A DNA stretch of 64,000 nt from Gerris lacustris (Eukaryota > Arthropoda > Insecta > Hemiptera > Gerridae): positions 150,903,388 through 150,967,387 of the forward strand of contig OX578276.1 of NCBI GenBank assembly GCA_951217055.1. The letters are read 5' to 3'. Shown piece by piece: positions 49,102 to 59,561 of the stretch. A program made the translations under genes and the position numbers. A model generated the notes under the pieces. The model ran no database searches and had not been told where the DNA came from. It was given only the letters and a program-made list of their open reading frames with translations. Each line of letters begins with the position of its first letter. The first letter of the stretch is position 1.

Positions 49102-49329
49102 CTGAACGTGGTTAAAGAAAACAATTCCATCAATTTTTGGAGTTTTGTTTCGAAGGAAGATTTTTTAAAAAAAATATATTTTTTTTAAATTTTTTTTTTT
49201 TTTTTTTTTTTTTTAGAAGATCCCATTTTCCATAAGAAGAAGAGAAATCGTGGGTTAAAACAGAAACAAAAAGAAACAACAAACAAAAGAGTATTAGTTA
49301 AAGAAACAATCATGCCATTTTTTTAAAAA

Positions 49330-49397
<68 letters not shown>

Positions 49398-49800
49398 AAA
49401 GAAACATTATATTAAACGTGCATTTGAATTGTATTATAAAATAGTTTAAAGTGTGGAAAATAAAAAATCAAGAAAAAAAGTGAATTATTATTTAAAAAAT
49501 AAGAACACAGATTATAAAAACAGATAGATAAGAATTAATAACATGTAAACAAAGAAAATTCCCCATGCATTTATAAGTTTTATGTAAAAGAAAATAAATT
49601 TAAAAAAATAAATATAAGTTTATGAAAAAAAAAAAGGTAAGAGTATAAGACGAGAAGAAGGTAATAACTATAAAGTGAAATTAAAATTTTCAAATTTATA
49701 AATTTCTGAATAATTATTTAATTTAATAAAAAAGAGAGAAGCAACACGAGCAGTTTGGAAAAATAAGGTGTTGAACAATAAGGTACATAAATGTGAAGGT
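49102..49800. other. Intron flank with poly(T) and (TA)n
   Basis: Holds the polypyrimidine tract and branch region upstream of exon 'a' (minus strand), a T run at about 49190-49214 and a (TA)n array at 49331-49395. Otherwise A-rich without features. Confidence 0.6.
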
Positions 49801-50560
49801 AAGAGAAATTAGGTGTTATAGATATGAAATAATAAAGTACATAAATGTGTAGATAAAATGCAATATAAAAGAAAATAATAGATAAATAAGATAGCAGTAT
49901 AAAATAAAATAAAAGAGAAATAAGATAAAAGTATAAAAGAGAAATACGATAGCAGTATTAAATAAAATAAAAAAGAAATAAGATAACAGTACAAAATAAA
50001 AGAGAAATAAGATAGCAGTATAAATTAAAATAAAAGAGAAATAAGATAGCAGTACAACATAAAATAAAAGATAAATAAGACAGCAGCATAAATGAAAATA
50101 ATAGAGAAATAAGGTAGCAGTATAAGTGAAAATAAAAGAGAAATAAGGTAGCAGTATAAAAGAAAATAAAAGAGAAATAAGGTAGCAGTATAAAAGAAAA
50201 TAAAAGAGAAATAAGGTAGCAGTATAAGTGAAAATAAAAGAGAAATAAGATGTCAGTATTGAAGTAAATAAAACAGAAATAAGATAGCACTATAAAAGAA
50301 AATAAGATAGCAGTATCAAAGAAAATAAAAGAGAAATAAGATGCAGTGTAAAATAAAATAAAAGAGAAATATGTTAGCATTATAAAAGAAAATAAAAGAG
50401 AAATATCATAGCAGTACAAAAGAAAATAGAGAAATTATACGATAGCCGCATAAAAGAGTAATAAAATAATATTATAAAAGTAATTAAAAGAGAAATAAGA
50501 TAGCAGTATAAAAAAAAATAAAAGAAACAAGTTTTTATAAAATAAAATAAGATAGCAGTA
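49801..50560. repeat. ~36-bp A-rich minisatellite
   Basis: Tandem units of AAAATAAAAGAGAAATAAGA + TAGCAGTATAAAAG with many indels, clearest at 49990-50420. The long minus-strand frames (Tyr/Phe/Ser/Leu-rich) come from the repeat. Confidence 0.88.
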
Positions 50561-51700
50561 GAAAAGAAAAATAAAAAAATTACAATAAATTTAAGGTAAT
50601 TAAGTAAAATTTAAGGTAATTAAGGATTAGAACTTAATAATAGGTAATATTTGTGACAAAAGAAAAAACTAAATTCATTAATGTTTCGGTTATTACAGAG
50701 AAAGAGTAAAAGAGTAAAAAAAAGGAATTATTTATGTTTTATAAAAATAATTATGAACCGGTCGCTCGGGGGAGTGCAGAAGAAATCCTTGGCTTGAAAT
50801 GCTTCAGTGAGAGTTTTTTGAACTTGTCATTAAATTTTATTTTTAAATTCATCAGACATCGTATAATTTTAAATTTTAAATGTAGGTTGCCTTTCTAAAT
50901 AAAATATGACTCGTGTCGGAGTTTGTGTGCTTATTTCATATTTTTATTTATTTTACTTATTAAAATATATTATAAAAAAAAAAAAAATAATCTGCTAGAA
51001 AATGAATTTTAAAAATTATAATTTCTACCTTCTTTTTGATTTTTTTATAAACCAAAAAAATATTATTTAGAAATTCAGAAATTAATAACGAATTATTGTA
51101 TAAATTAAGAAATTTAGAAAAAATAAGGTGACACACAAATACATTTACTTTATTGTAAGCTATTAAATGTAAAGATACTAATGAATATTATTATTTATTT
51201 AGTTTCAGACTTTTAGTTCACGCCTTAATTACACACCTGTTTGATGTTATCCTTGACTTGACTAATTACTAAACAAATTATTTATTTTGTAATTAAATAT
51301 ATTGGTTGACATACATACAAAATAATGTTATATTTTATTTTTTGTAATTACTTTTTAATTAAACTTTAAATTATTAAACTATTTAATAATTTGTATACAT
51401 TATAAAATCAACTGATATGATGATAAGTATAAAATATAATTATTAGTTGTGTAATTATTATTTTAGAGTACATAAAAATAAGTCACCTTTTTGAAAATCG
51501 AACCCTAGTTATGTTGTTATTTTTGTTACTGTGTTTTCAATAGTTATTTATAATAAAAAAAAAAATCAATATTTTATCGCTACATTTTTTTTATTAATGC
51601 TATTTACTTTTATTATTATTTTCATTTTCAATTAGATTTAATTAATTTTTTAACACAAATCTAAATTACACTGGTGTATGAGTCGTGATAAGACTCCGAT
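50561..51700. other. AT-rich intronic DNA
   Basis: No gene, repeat end or tRNA-like sequence recognised. One GC-richer patch at 50757-50815 (CCGGTCGCTCGGGGGAGTGC) is unexplained. Confidence 0.5.
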
Positions 51701-52400
51701 CTTTTAGGTACTTCTTTAGATTGTTACTCCCCTTTAATTCCTTTTAGAATATAAATAGATATAATTATTTATACATTCCTTTGTCTAAATAACTATTAAG
51801 ACAAAGAGATGTTTAGTCCATTGTAATTTGGGACAAAGGAATGCCACACTTATGTTTTTATGAGGGGAGTAATAGTCAAAAGAAGAACATTTGTTACACT
51901 TTCTTTAGATTGGTACTCTTTTCTGTTTTTTATAAGGGGAGTAACAGTCTAAAGAAGAACATTCCGTACACCTTCTTTAGATTGTTACTCCCCTCTGTTT
52001 ATTTTTATAATGGGAGTAAGAGTCTAAAGAAGATCATTTGTTACACTTTCTTTAGATTGGTACTCTCTTCTGTTTTTCTTTATAAGAGGAGTAACAGTCT
52101 AAAGAAGAACATCCAGTAAACCTTCTTTAGATTGTTACTCCCCTCTGTATTTGTTATAAGGGGAGTAACAGTCTAAAGAAGAACATTCTGCACTCCTTCT
52201 TTAGATTGTTACTCTCTTCTGTTTTTTTATAAGAGGAGTAACAGTCTAAAGAAGAACATTCAGTAAACCTTCTTTAGATTGTTACTTCCCTCTGTATTTG
52301 TTATAAGGGGAGTAACAGTCTAAAGAAAACCATTCTGTACTCCTTTAGATTGTTACTCTCTTCTGTTTTTTTATAAGGGGACTAACAGTCTATACAAGGT
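51701..52400. repeat. Tandem array of ~75-bp hairpin units derived from a MITE
   Basis: About seven head-to-tail units. Each reads TTCTTTAGATTGTTACTCCC...CTGTTT..TATAAG..GGGGAGTAACAGTCTAAAGA and so folds into a near-perfect hairpin. The outer ends (GGTACTTCTTTAGATTG at 51707; CTATACAAGGT at 52392) match the termini of the elements at 55948-56187 and 58549-59144. It looks like a MITE whose ends amplified in tandem. It lies in the Gasp intron between the domain-3 exon and exon 'a'. Confidence 0.85.
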
Positions 52401-52572
52401 CTCTTATACATGACTAGATGTAGGTACAAAATAATACCAACATATTTGAATTTTAAATTTAAATAGAATTATAGAAAGGAGAAAGAACACCTTCTATAAT
52501 TAATTTAAATATCAGGTGTTGCTATCCAAAAATGTAAAAAATAAGTGAGATAAACGAAGAAATTGTACGTAC

Positions 52573-52783
52573 CATCCGGGAACTTCCTCGGGGTCCTCGC
52601 AAGATCCAGTACCGTCAGCATCTCCGATCTTGAATACGGTTCCGATGGGGCATCCGTACTCTCTGGGCTGAGCATCCAAACAGATGTAGTACTTCCTGCA
52701 GTCGTCAGGGTGAGCGTGTCGGCTGAAAGATCCAACGGCGGAACCTTCGGCTCCGGAAGGACAAGAGAATCCACCTCCAACTT
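52573..52783 (-). CDS. Gasp: Gasp exon encoding chitin-binding domain 3
   Basis: Minus-strand exon of 211 bp between acceptor AATTTGCAG (52784) and donor TG/GTACGT (52572). It codes EVGGGFSCPSGAEGSAVGSF, SRHAHPDDCRKYYICLDAQP and REYGCPIGTVFKIGDADGTG, then SCEDPEEVPG and a split cysteine codon. This is a type-2 (peritrophin-A/CBM14) chitin-binding domain. Five of its six cysteines are inside the exon and the sixth spans the splice junction. HPDDCRKYYICL and YGCPIGTVFKIGD match the third domain of insect Gasp. The protein is secreted and binds chitin in cuticle and tracheal lumen (family knowledge). Codon use is GC-richer than its surroundings. Confidence 0.93.
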
Positions 52784-52799
52784 CTGCAAATTACCAAAC

Positions 52800-53036
52800 A
52801 AAAAATAGTAAGAAAGATCGCAAAATGCAAAAGTAAAATAGCAAAATAGTAAGAAAGATCGCAAAATGCAAAAGTAAGATCGCAAAACAGTAAGAGAAAA
52901 TAATCACGATAAATTAGATGTGAACTACAAGATAAATAATTTTATCATCATAATAATATATGATATATGTCATTGTGATTATATATGTCATAATGATATA
53001 TGTTACATCATAACATATTAAATTTCTTTACGTTAG
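52800..53036. other. Intron with short A-rich repeats
   Basis: Two or three copies of AGTAAGAAAGATCGCAAAAT then GCAAAAGTAA lie at 52808-52897. (ATAT/GTCAT)n-like sequence follows. Confidence 0.7.
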
Positions 53037-53325
53037 CACCCCCCCCCCCCTTGGTTCTAAACAATAGTCTGCCCTACTCTCCTCAAGCAGTTCTAAGACC
53101 TTCCACCTTCAAGACTCCTGAAGCAGTTTTATTATGCTGTTTTAAGATTTAGTCTTATCATATGTAAGACTAAATCTTCTACAGAAAACTGTAGGGCAAT
53201 GAGTTCTACAGTTTTCTTAGCGTATATTTAATATTCCTTTGTCTTAATAGTTAGTTAGACTAAGGAATATAATCACATTTATACTCACAAATGTGACATT
53301 TCTTTGTCATATAGTACATTGGACT
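53037..53325 (+). mobile_element. Truncated 340-bp-type MITE
   Basis: GTTAGCACC and a 13-base C run, then TTGGTTCTAAACAATAGTCTGCCC, match one end of the MITEs at 25678-26017 and 58604-58944 (AACAATAGTCTGCCCT, then CCTTTGTCTTAATAGTTAG). The far end is cut off by the dispersed repeat at 53330. Confidence 0.65.
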
Positions 53326-53329
53326 AGAT

Positions 53330-53690
53330 TTTCCCAGGGAAAACAGCCTATATCGTTAGATTCGTATTTAAATGTATTACATTTTCGAATTTTTAAATCA
53401 AAATCGTCGGAAACGTTTTCGAGAATTTTTCTTTTTTACGTTTATCAAAGTTTTTGAGAGGGTAGCGCCCCCAAATTTGGATCTAAAATTAATTTCTTGA
53501 TTTCACCTTTGGGATATGATTATTTCTGTACATGTATGGCAAATTTCGTCAAAATCGGCCCAGTAGTTTAGGTTCCACGCGTCTGTACAGACACCATTTA
53601 AAACACTCTTTTGGACTCAGGGGACCTCAAAACGTGTAAATCCATCAAAATCTCAAAATCTAATTTTTGCGCAATCACAATACTTTCTCT
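53330..53690 (-). repeat. Dispersed 'GAGTCCAAAA' repeat, copy 2
   Basis: Inverted relative to copies at 26034 and 61003. From the right: AAAGAGAAAGTATTGTGATT, TTTTGAGGTCCCCTGAGTCC, AACTACTGGGCCGATTTT, and at the left CTAACGATATAGGCTGTTTTCCC. Lies in the Gasp intron. Confidence 0.85.
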
Positions 53691-54442
53691 TTAAATGGCA
53701 AAAAAAACAAAACAAGTATTGAGGTTAAGTAGGTTGCATTTTTTTATTCCAAATGTAATTAACATACAGGAGTTACCGAATTAGAATTTAAATTTTAATA
53801 TTATGACTTAGTTAGTTATTCTTGTAACTTAGTACGTTGCATGAACAGTTATGTTTAGAATTTAAATAAGACTATTTCAGCTGGAAGAGACAAGGCATGC
53901 CAATAAAATAATACGTAACCGCTTATCCGTAACCTTGCAGCCTACATAAAGACTTACTAATCACAGAGACTTGACAATGTTACCAATCGAAACTGCCCAC
54001 ATTATAACAACGAATCAAAAGGTTTGATTTTTTGAGAGAGGGGAGTTTTTCATTTGAAACGAAATCATAATGAACGTTCAATGACAGAACAAGTGAGTAG
54101 GTGACACTGTAGTTATTATAAAACTATCCAGAAGAGGTGTGTCGTGTTGCAATATCCATCGAAAATCTATTGTCATTACTTTTTTCTTTTCTTTTCTTCA
54201 TAACATGGTTTTATAATACGATATTACTCTAAGTGTATGTAAAGTTCACGGTGATATCACGCAATTACAGAGTCATTACAGTTCTCCTTAAAAAACATTA
54301 AATTACAAACAGAGAGACTGTTGAGAAACAAATCTATCTTTATGGTAAATTTAAACGCTTTATAACTTTATTTTATGGAATCGTTAAACGTAAAAAATAA
54401 TATAGCCAATGTTCATATAACCTTTTTTTTTAAGAATATTGC

Positions 54443-54474
<32 letters not shown>

Positions 54475-54599
54475 AAATGCAGTCGTAATGCCACTATAAG
54501 TACACTTTTTTACAGTAATATTTTATATTAATACTAGTTTCATTTCAAAATTTAAATTATATCCCTTTTAAAATTGGATGATTCTATAGTACATTAAAC
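53691..54599. other. Intronic DNA, nothing recognised
   Basis: AT-rich, including a 25-base A run at 54446-54470. No open frame, paired ends or boxes seen. Confidence 0.5.
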
Positions 54600-55290
54600 A
54601 TATTATTTGAAAGAAGGAAGTGATTTGATTTCAGAAAGAAGATATCACTTGCAGTAGTAGCTGATTAGATTTTGGGAAGAAGAAATTACTTGTACAAGTG
54701 GCTGATTAGATATCAGGAAGAAGAATTTACTTGTACAAGTTGCTAATTAGATTTCAGGAAGAAGAAATTAATGTACAATTAGGTGATAAGATTTTAGGAG
54801 GAAGAAATTGCTTGTACATGTTGCTAATTAGATTTTTGGAAGAAGAAATTACTTGTACAAGTTGCTAATTAGATTTTAGGAAGAAGAAATTACTTGTACA
54901 TGTTGCTAATTAGATTTTAGGAAGAAGATATAACTTGTACAAGTTGCTAATTAGATTTCAGACAGAAGTAATTACTTATACAAGTTGCTAATTAGATTTC
55001 AGGAAGAAGAAATTACTTGTACAAGTTGCTAATTAGATTTCAGACAGAAGAAATTACTTGTACAAGTTGCTATTTAGATTTCAGACAGAAGAAATAACTT
55101 GTACAAGTTGCTAATTAGATTTCAGGAAGAAGTTACTTGTAAATGTTGCTAATTAGATTTTAGGAAGAAGAAATTACTTGTACAAGTTGCTAATTAGATT
55201 TCAGACAGAAGAAATAACTTGTACAAGTTGCTAATTAGATTTCAGGAAGAAGAAATAACTTGTACAAGTTGCTAATTAGATTTTAGATAG
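54600..55290. repeat. ~41-bp minisatellite
   Basis: About 16 tandem units of ACTTGTACAAGTTGCTAATT + AGATTTCAGGAAGAAGAAATT. ACTTGTACAAGT is a perfect 12-bp palindrome, so each unit carries a dyad. It is within the Gasp intron between domains 2 and 3. Confidence 0.93.
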
Positions 55291-55677
55291 AAATTTTAAT
55301 TTTTTTATTTCACAATTTGTGGATTTAATCCAGCCATACTCGCTGCCGTATATCTTACAGTTAAAAATGTACAGGTACTCTGCACAGGTAAACCAGAGCG
55401 TGTGTACTATACTATCAAATTATGACACAACTGCACGGTTATGATGACACACACGCTCCGGTTCACCTGTACAGTTTTACCTGTGAGGTATAGGTAACGC
55501 AACGTGTATGACAGGCTTTAGTTTTAATACTGTGATATCTCTCAAACGAGTTTCTTATTAATTTTTGTTACTGGTTACTATCTACAGAGGACCATATTTT
55601 ATGCTTACAAAATTTACAAGTTATTTTCAAAATTTGATAGATAAAGAAATAAAACAACAACAACTATAACTACTGAC
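55291..55677. other. Intron with an inverted-repeat pair
   Basis: ACAGGTAAACCAGAGCGTGTGT (55384) and ACACACGCTCCGGTTCACCTGT (55448) are imperfect inverse copies around a 40-bp loop, so a stem-loop or tiny foldback is possible. No gene seen. Confidence 0.55.
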
Positions 55678-55866
55678 CTTCGATTTTGCATTCGGGTACT
55701 TGATCGGCCCACATGCATACTCTAGATTCTCTGTCGTAGGCAAGTCCAGGGCTGCACTGGTATCTGCTAGATTCTCCGTTCCAGCAGTTCCAGAAGGTGT
55801 CGCATTTAGCTTCGTCAGGGAAGATACCGTAAAGCCTGGGGCAGTGAGTAGAGCCTACGGGAGGTT
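55678..55866 (-). CDS. Gasp: Gasp exon encoding chitin-binding domain 2
   Basis: Minus-strand exon of 189 bp between acceptor TGGTTACAG (55867) and donor GAAG/GTCAGT (55677). It codes PPVGSTHCPRLYGIFPDEAK, CDTFWNCWNGESSRYQCSPG and LAYDRESRVCMWADQVPECK, then IE. All six cysteines of a CBM14 domain are present, with the aromatic FWNCWNG core. It begins with two bases completing a codon from an upstream exon and ends in phase 1, which pairs with the domain-3 exon start (G|AA, Glu). The order domain 2 - KxEE - domain 3 is as in insect Gasp. Domain 1 and the signal peptide are not in the window. Confidence 0.93.
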
Positions 55867-55947
55867 CTGTAACCAGAAATAATATTGTTAAAACATATGC
55901 TAACTTTAAAAGTACTTAATTTTCACTAACACCATTAGAAATACCCT

Positions 55948-56187
55948 TACCAGTACTTCTTTAGATTGTTACTCCTCTATGTTGTTTTAGAATATAAATG
56001 TCTTTGACTAATTAAATATTAATAAAAACGAATGTTTGGTCCATGTACTTTGGGACAAAGGAAAATCACACTTCGGTTTTTATAAGGGGAGTAACAGTCT
56101 AAAGAAGAACATTCCGTACATCTTCTTTAGATTGTTACTCCCTTTTGTTTTGTTCATTATAAGGGAAGTAACAGTCTAAAGAAGTGC
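55948..56187. mobile_element. ~240-bp MITE of the TTTAGATTGTTACTCC family
   Basis: Ends GTACTTCTTTAGATTGTTAC and the inverse AGTAACAGTCTAAAGAAGTG. Its interior carries one extra hairpin (GGGGAGTAACAGTCTAAAGA / TCTTTAGATTGTTACTCCC), the seed of the array seen at 51701-52400. It has the same size as the element at 58549-59144 without its insertion. It lies in the Gasp intron upstream of the domain-2 exon. Confidence 0.78.
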
Positions 56188-56489
56188 CCCCATACCAATG
56201 TCTCAAATAATTATGTTTAGTAATTAATAATAAAATTATTAATTGATTTTGAATTTCGGCAGCTTTAAGGATAAATCTTTGAACCTTAATAGGTACTAAC
56301 ATTTCCTTAATATAATCTGATAAATATATTTTTTTATTTAATAATCTATTCAATTTTTACATTTTTGAATTTTCTAAATCATTTAATTTTCTTTTCAAAG
56401 TTAACCTCCTTTAATTGTCTATGCGAACATCTTACATAAAAAAAAAAAAAAATCATTATTTTAAGCTTTATTTCAACCCCTCCTTACTA

Positions 56490-57174
56490 TCCTAAACGAT
56501 TTTTGTACGATCCATAAATCCAGGGGATAATGCAAATGCAAAGGACGCTACAAATAACGGGGTTGAAACAAACCTAATAAGTATTTGTTATTATAAAAAT
56601 GATAGCTGTCCGTGACAATTAATCAAAATAATAAGCTAATTTCTAGTTTGTTTTCCCCCATTATATTTTTTATAAATCAAATAACCAATAACCGTGAAAC
56701 TTATCCTAGAATCTCATTATTTTTATAATGGAATTTTGAAGTTATAAAATAGATAGTAATTTTATTGTAATACAAATCAACTTTAAATATTACAGGACTA
56801 GATAAAGTTTACAAACTATTTAGAAACAGAAATAAAAAAGTAACAAATCAAACTCAGATATAAAGAGGAAGAAAAAATAAGATTAAGAATGAAGAAAATC
56901 TATTTAGATTTAAAGAATATTAATATGAAAAATCAATAAATAATAATATAAAGATATTATGGTATATTATTAGTGATTTCTTATCAGGTACAGTGTTGCC
57001 TGTTGCAAAAAATTTTTAAAAATATTGAAGTTATCAAAAATTAAATTATTAATAACAAAAGAACAACACTGTGTTTTTTGACAGTGGTCTATTTTATTAA
57101 AACCTGACTATACATGACACCAAAAAACGACACTAGCGCACTCATCAGATTTCCATGACTTCTTGGTCGACCTC
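56490..57174 (-). mobile_element. 5'-truncated Tc1/mariner-like element, inverse of 94-850
   Basis: Inverse alignment with window positions 94 to about 850, including GCAAATGCAAAGGACGCTAC, GATTTCTTATCAGGTACAGT and the terminus ATGACTTCTTGGTCGACCTC. It ends at TA (57175-57176), and directly beyond it the next element begins. The other terminus and the region of the short transposase frame are absent or unrecognisable. Confidence 0.75.
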
Positions 57175-57176
57175 TA

Positions 57177-57699
57177 GAGAGGTTAATAGAGAGTATCACA
57201 ACAATATTGTCACAACACTTTTATCCAGTGTAAGTGTTAAAATAGTGAGTGAAAGACTACTACACAAGACTACTATCCAAGACACAAATGTAGAATGTTT
57301 TATTGAAAAATCTAATCTTAACCACTTTGCCCTTGTAGAACATATAAAAAATAATTTTGTAAAATAACGTATATTAGTTTTAAGGTACATATAATTTAGC
57401 TATAGTAAACTAAGGATATTATTGTTTAGCTTTTAGCAGTTGAAAAATAATGATTTACCTGACTGCCCCCATATCCCTTACCTCTGGTTCCTTAATCCTT
57501 CTATAGCCCTATTCTACCCCCACTCTGTACTGCTATTTTAAGTCATAAAAGCTTGTAAAGTAAATATGTAGCGTAGTAGTCTTTCACTCACTGTGTTAAC
57601 ACTTACACTGAAGATGATATAAATGTCAAAACACGCATGCGCATGTTTAATTATATCAAATTGTGGTGACATTATTGTGTTACTTTTTATTAACCTCTC
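57177..57699. mobile_element. TA-flanked MITE abutting the mariner-like element
   Basis: Ends GAGAGGTTAATA / TATTAACCTCTC, flanked by TA (57175-57176, 57700-57701; CTAG on both sides). Longer subterminal inverted repeats (AGTGTAAGTGTTAA, GTGAGTGAAAGACTACTAC) extend to about 110 bp inside. The ORF at 57155-57367 crosses the border between two elements and is not a gene. Confidence 0.75.
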
Positions 57700-57701
57700 T
57701 A

Positions 57702-58224
57702 GTCATAATTATAAATTACAACTCTCAAAAAATTGTATTATTAATATTAAAGTTTTAAAATTAAACTTTTATCCTTAAACCTTAAATTTTATAGAGTCTT
57801 AATAATTATAATTGAGGAGACTTAATATTGCTGATTATTACATACAAACATCCTTAAGATTTGTTTCTGAATACTAACCAAAACATCCTTAATATTATCC
57901 TCAATATCATTGAACTTATTCAATTTTTTTTATTCAAAATTAAAATTCTCCTCAAATTATTAATGGAAACTTTTAAGGATTTTACTGTAAGAATATTTAA
58001 AATATAAGAAATTTTAAAATTGTTTAGGTCAAGGTTAAAGCAATTGAGTCAGACTGAAAAACGAGTTTAAATTAAAAAAAAAAGAAATTCAGGACATCGC
58101 CATTTTAATAAGCTTGTTTCTTTTTTTTTTATAATGTTCGCTTCAAGGGCAGTATAAAAGGATGTTCGCATACGAAGATCATCTTTTATTCAGGCTTGAC
58201 CGGTTTATTGCTCTGAGCCAACTG
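57702..58224. other. AT-rich DNA
   Basis: No open frame, paired ends or tRNA-like boxes. TCCTTAAGATTT/TCCTTAATATTA-like motifs recur loosely between 57850 and 57900. Confidence 0.5.
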
Positions 58225-58574
58225 AAGATTCAGTGCATCGTCCTATCGCATGAATCTTATTAAAAGCTCTAGGGGGGACACATGTTAAAAAGGCGAACGA
58301 GGGGAAAATATTCTATCTAGAGTATTATTCTCTTAGTTGACTAATTCTAACGTATTGCAATCATAATATTTGAGGCACTTCTTTAGACTGTTACTCCCCA
58401 AGATTCAGTGCATCGTCCTATCACATGAATCTTATTAAAAGCTCTAGGGGGGACACATGTTAAAAAGGCGAACGAGGGGAAAATATTCTATCTAGAGTAT
58501 TATTCTCTTAGTTGACTAATTCTAACTTATTGCAATCATAATATTTGAGGCACTTCTTTAGACTGTTACTCCCC
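58225..58574. repeat. 175-bp tandem duplication
   Basis: 58225-58399 and 58400-58574 are almost identical (for example ATCGCATG vs ATCACATG, AACGTATT vs AACTTATT). Each copy ends with the first 26 bp of the MITE that starts at 58549, so the duplication postdates that insertion. Confidence 0.93.
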
Positions 58575-59144
58575 TTATAAACAAAAGAGAGGGGAGTAAC
58601 AATGGTACTTTTTTACTTTAGCACACCCCATTATATTCCTTTGTGTTAATAGTTATTTAGCCAAAGGAACATTATACATAGTAGCATTATATTCCTTAGT
58701 CTAAATTTCTATTAAGACGAAGGGATATTTATTCCAATGTACCTTGGAACAAAGGAATATCACACTTGTGTATAATTGTGATTATATCTCTTAGTCTTAT
58801 CAACTATTAAGATAAAGGAATATTAAATATAAAACTGTCCCTGGAGTCTCAATGTCTTGGGGAGACAAACACACAAACCTTTAAGACTTTTGTAGGGCAG
58901 ACTATTGTTTAGAACCAAGGGGGGTGCTAAAGTAAAAGAGTACCGTAACAATCTAAAGAAGGTGTATGGAATGTTCTTCTTTAGATTGCTACTCCCCTTA
59001 TAAACAAAACAGTGGACTTATAAAAACGTGAATGTGATATTCCTTTGTCCCAAAGTGAATTGGAATCCCTTTGTCTTAATAGTTATTTAGTCAAAGTCAT
59101 TTATAGTAAATAAATATAGGGGAGTAACAATCTAAAGAAGTACC
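58549..59144. mobile_element. TTTAGATTGTTACTCC-family MITE with nested MITE
   Basis: Ends GGCACTTCTTTAGACTGTTA and the inverse TAACAATCTAAAGAAGTACC. A perfect 8-bp duplication ATATTTGA lies at 58541-58548 and 59145-59152. Without the nested element (58604-58944) and its duplication it is about 247 bp, equal to the copy at 55948. The 8-bp duplication points to hAT-like mobilisation. Confidence 0.88.
58604..58944 (+). mobile_element. 341-bp MITE nested in another MITE
   Basis: Ends GGTACTTTTTTACTTTAGCA and the inverse TGCTAAAGTAAAAGAGTACC. A perfect 8-bp duplication GTAACAAT lies at 58596-58603 and 58945-58952. It is the same family as 25678-26017, is only one base longer, and shares interior GTCTCAATGTCTTGGGGAGA. 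Confidence 0.9.
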
Positions 59145-59561
59145 ATATTTGAAAGGAAACTCATAAATATTTTAAGTATTTTGACAATTACAATATAAGT
59201 TAAAATTTACAGTTTTGACGTTGCCTATTTCTAGATATTTGTTTATGTTATTTCAATGATACGAGTTATTTCTTGAAATGTTATTTTAAGGTTTGAATGA
59301 AATCTTAAACAGTTTATTTATTTGGTTTTTTTTTTTATAATCGTGAGGTGAAAGTGTTGTTTGAGAGTGTGTCTCCCACTCTTGGTTGTGTTTCTTAAGC
59401 TAGGAGAGTCTTAGAGTCGAAGGGTGCAGGAATTACTTCGTAACTCTCCTATAAAAACACACCGTATACCATATATATCCCCCACACCAAGCCTCTCCTT
59501 TCTTTAAATACATCATCAAGCTTTGAATACCAAGTAAAATCAACATAACTAACAGGTAATA
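59145..59561. other. Intergenic DNA
   Basis: AT-rich. A short mixed region at 59350-59440 shows no recognisable feature. Confidence 0.5.

Larger units (their letters stand above)
29315..52572 (-). other. Gasp: Giant 'b' intron of Gasp (23.3 kb)
   Basis: For the isoform ending in exon 'b', transcription must pass exon 'a', two minisatellite arrays of about 10 kb and 1 kb, and several transposons before reaching 29314. The donor at 52572 (TG/GTACGT on the minus strand) is shared with isoform 'a', whose intron is only 3.5 kb (49102-52572). Confidence 0.7.

Noticed and set aside
49958..50419. 153-residue hydrophobic minus-strand frame resembling a membrane protein
   Set aside because: It is a translation of the A-rich 36-bp tandem repeat; the Tyr/Phe/Ser/Leu periodicity follows the repeat unit.
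52505..52885. 126-residue minus-strand frame over the Gasp exon
   Set aside because: It is the wrong frame. The true frame gives the six-cysteine chitin-binding domain with proper splice sites at 52573-52783. The plus-strand frame at 52563-52808 is likewise a shadow.
55700..55882. Plus-strand 60-residue frame
   Set aside because: It is antisense to the Gasp domain-2 exon, which accounts for its GC content and openness.
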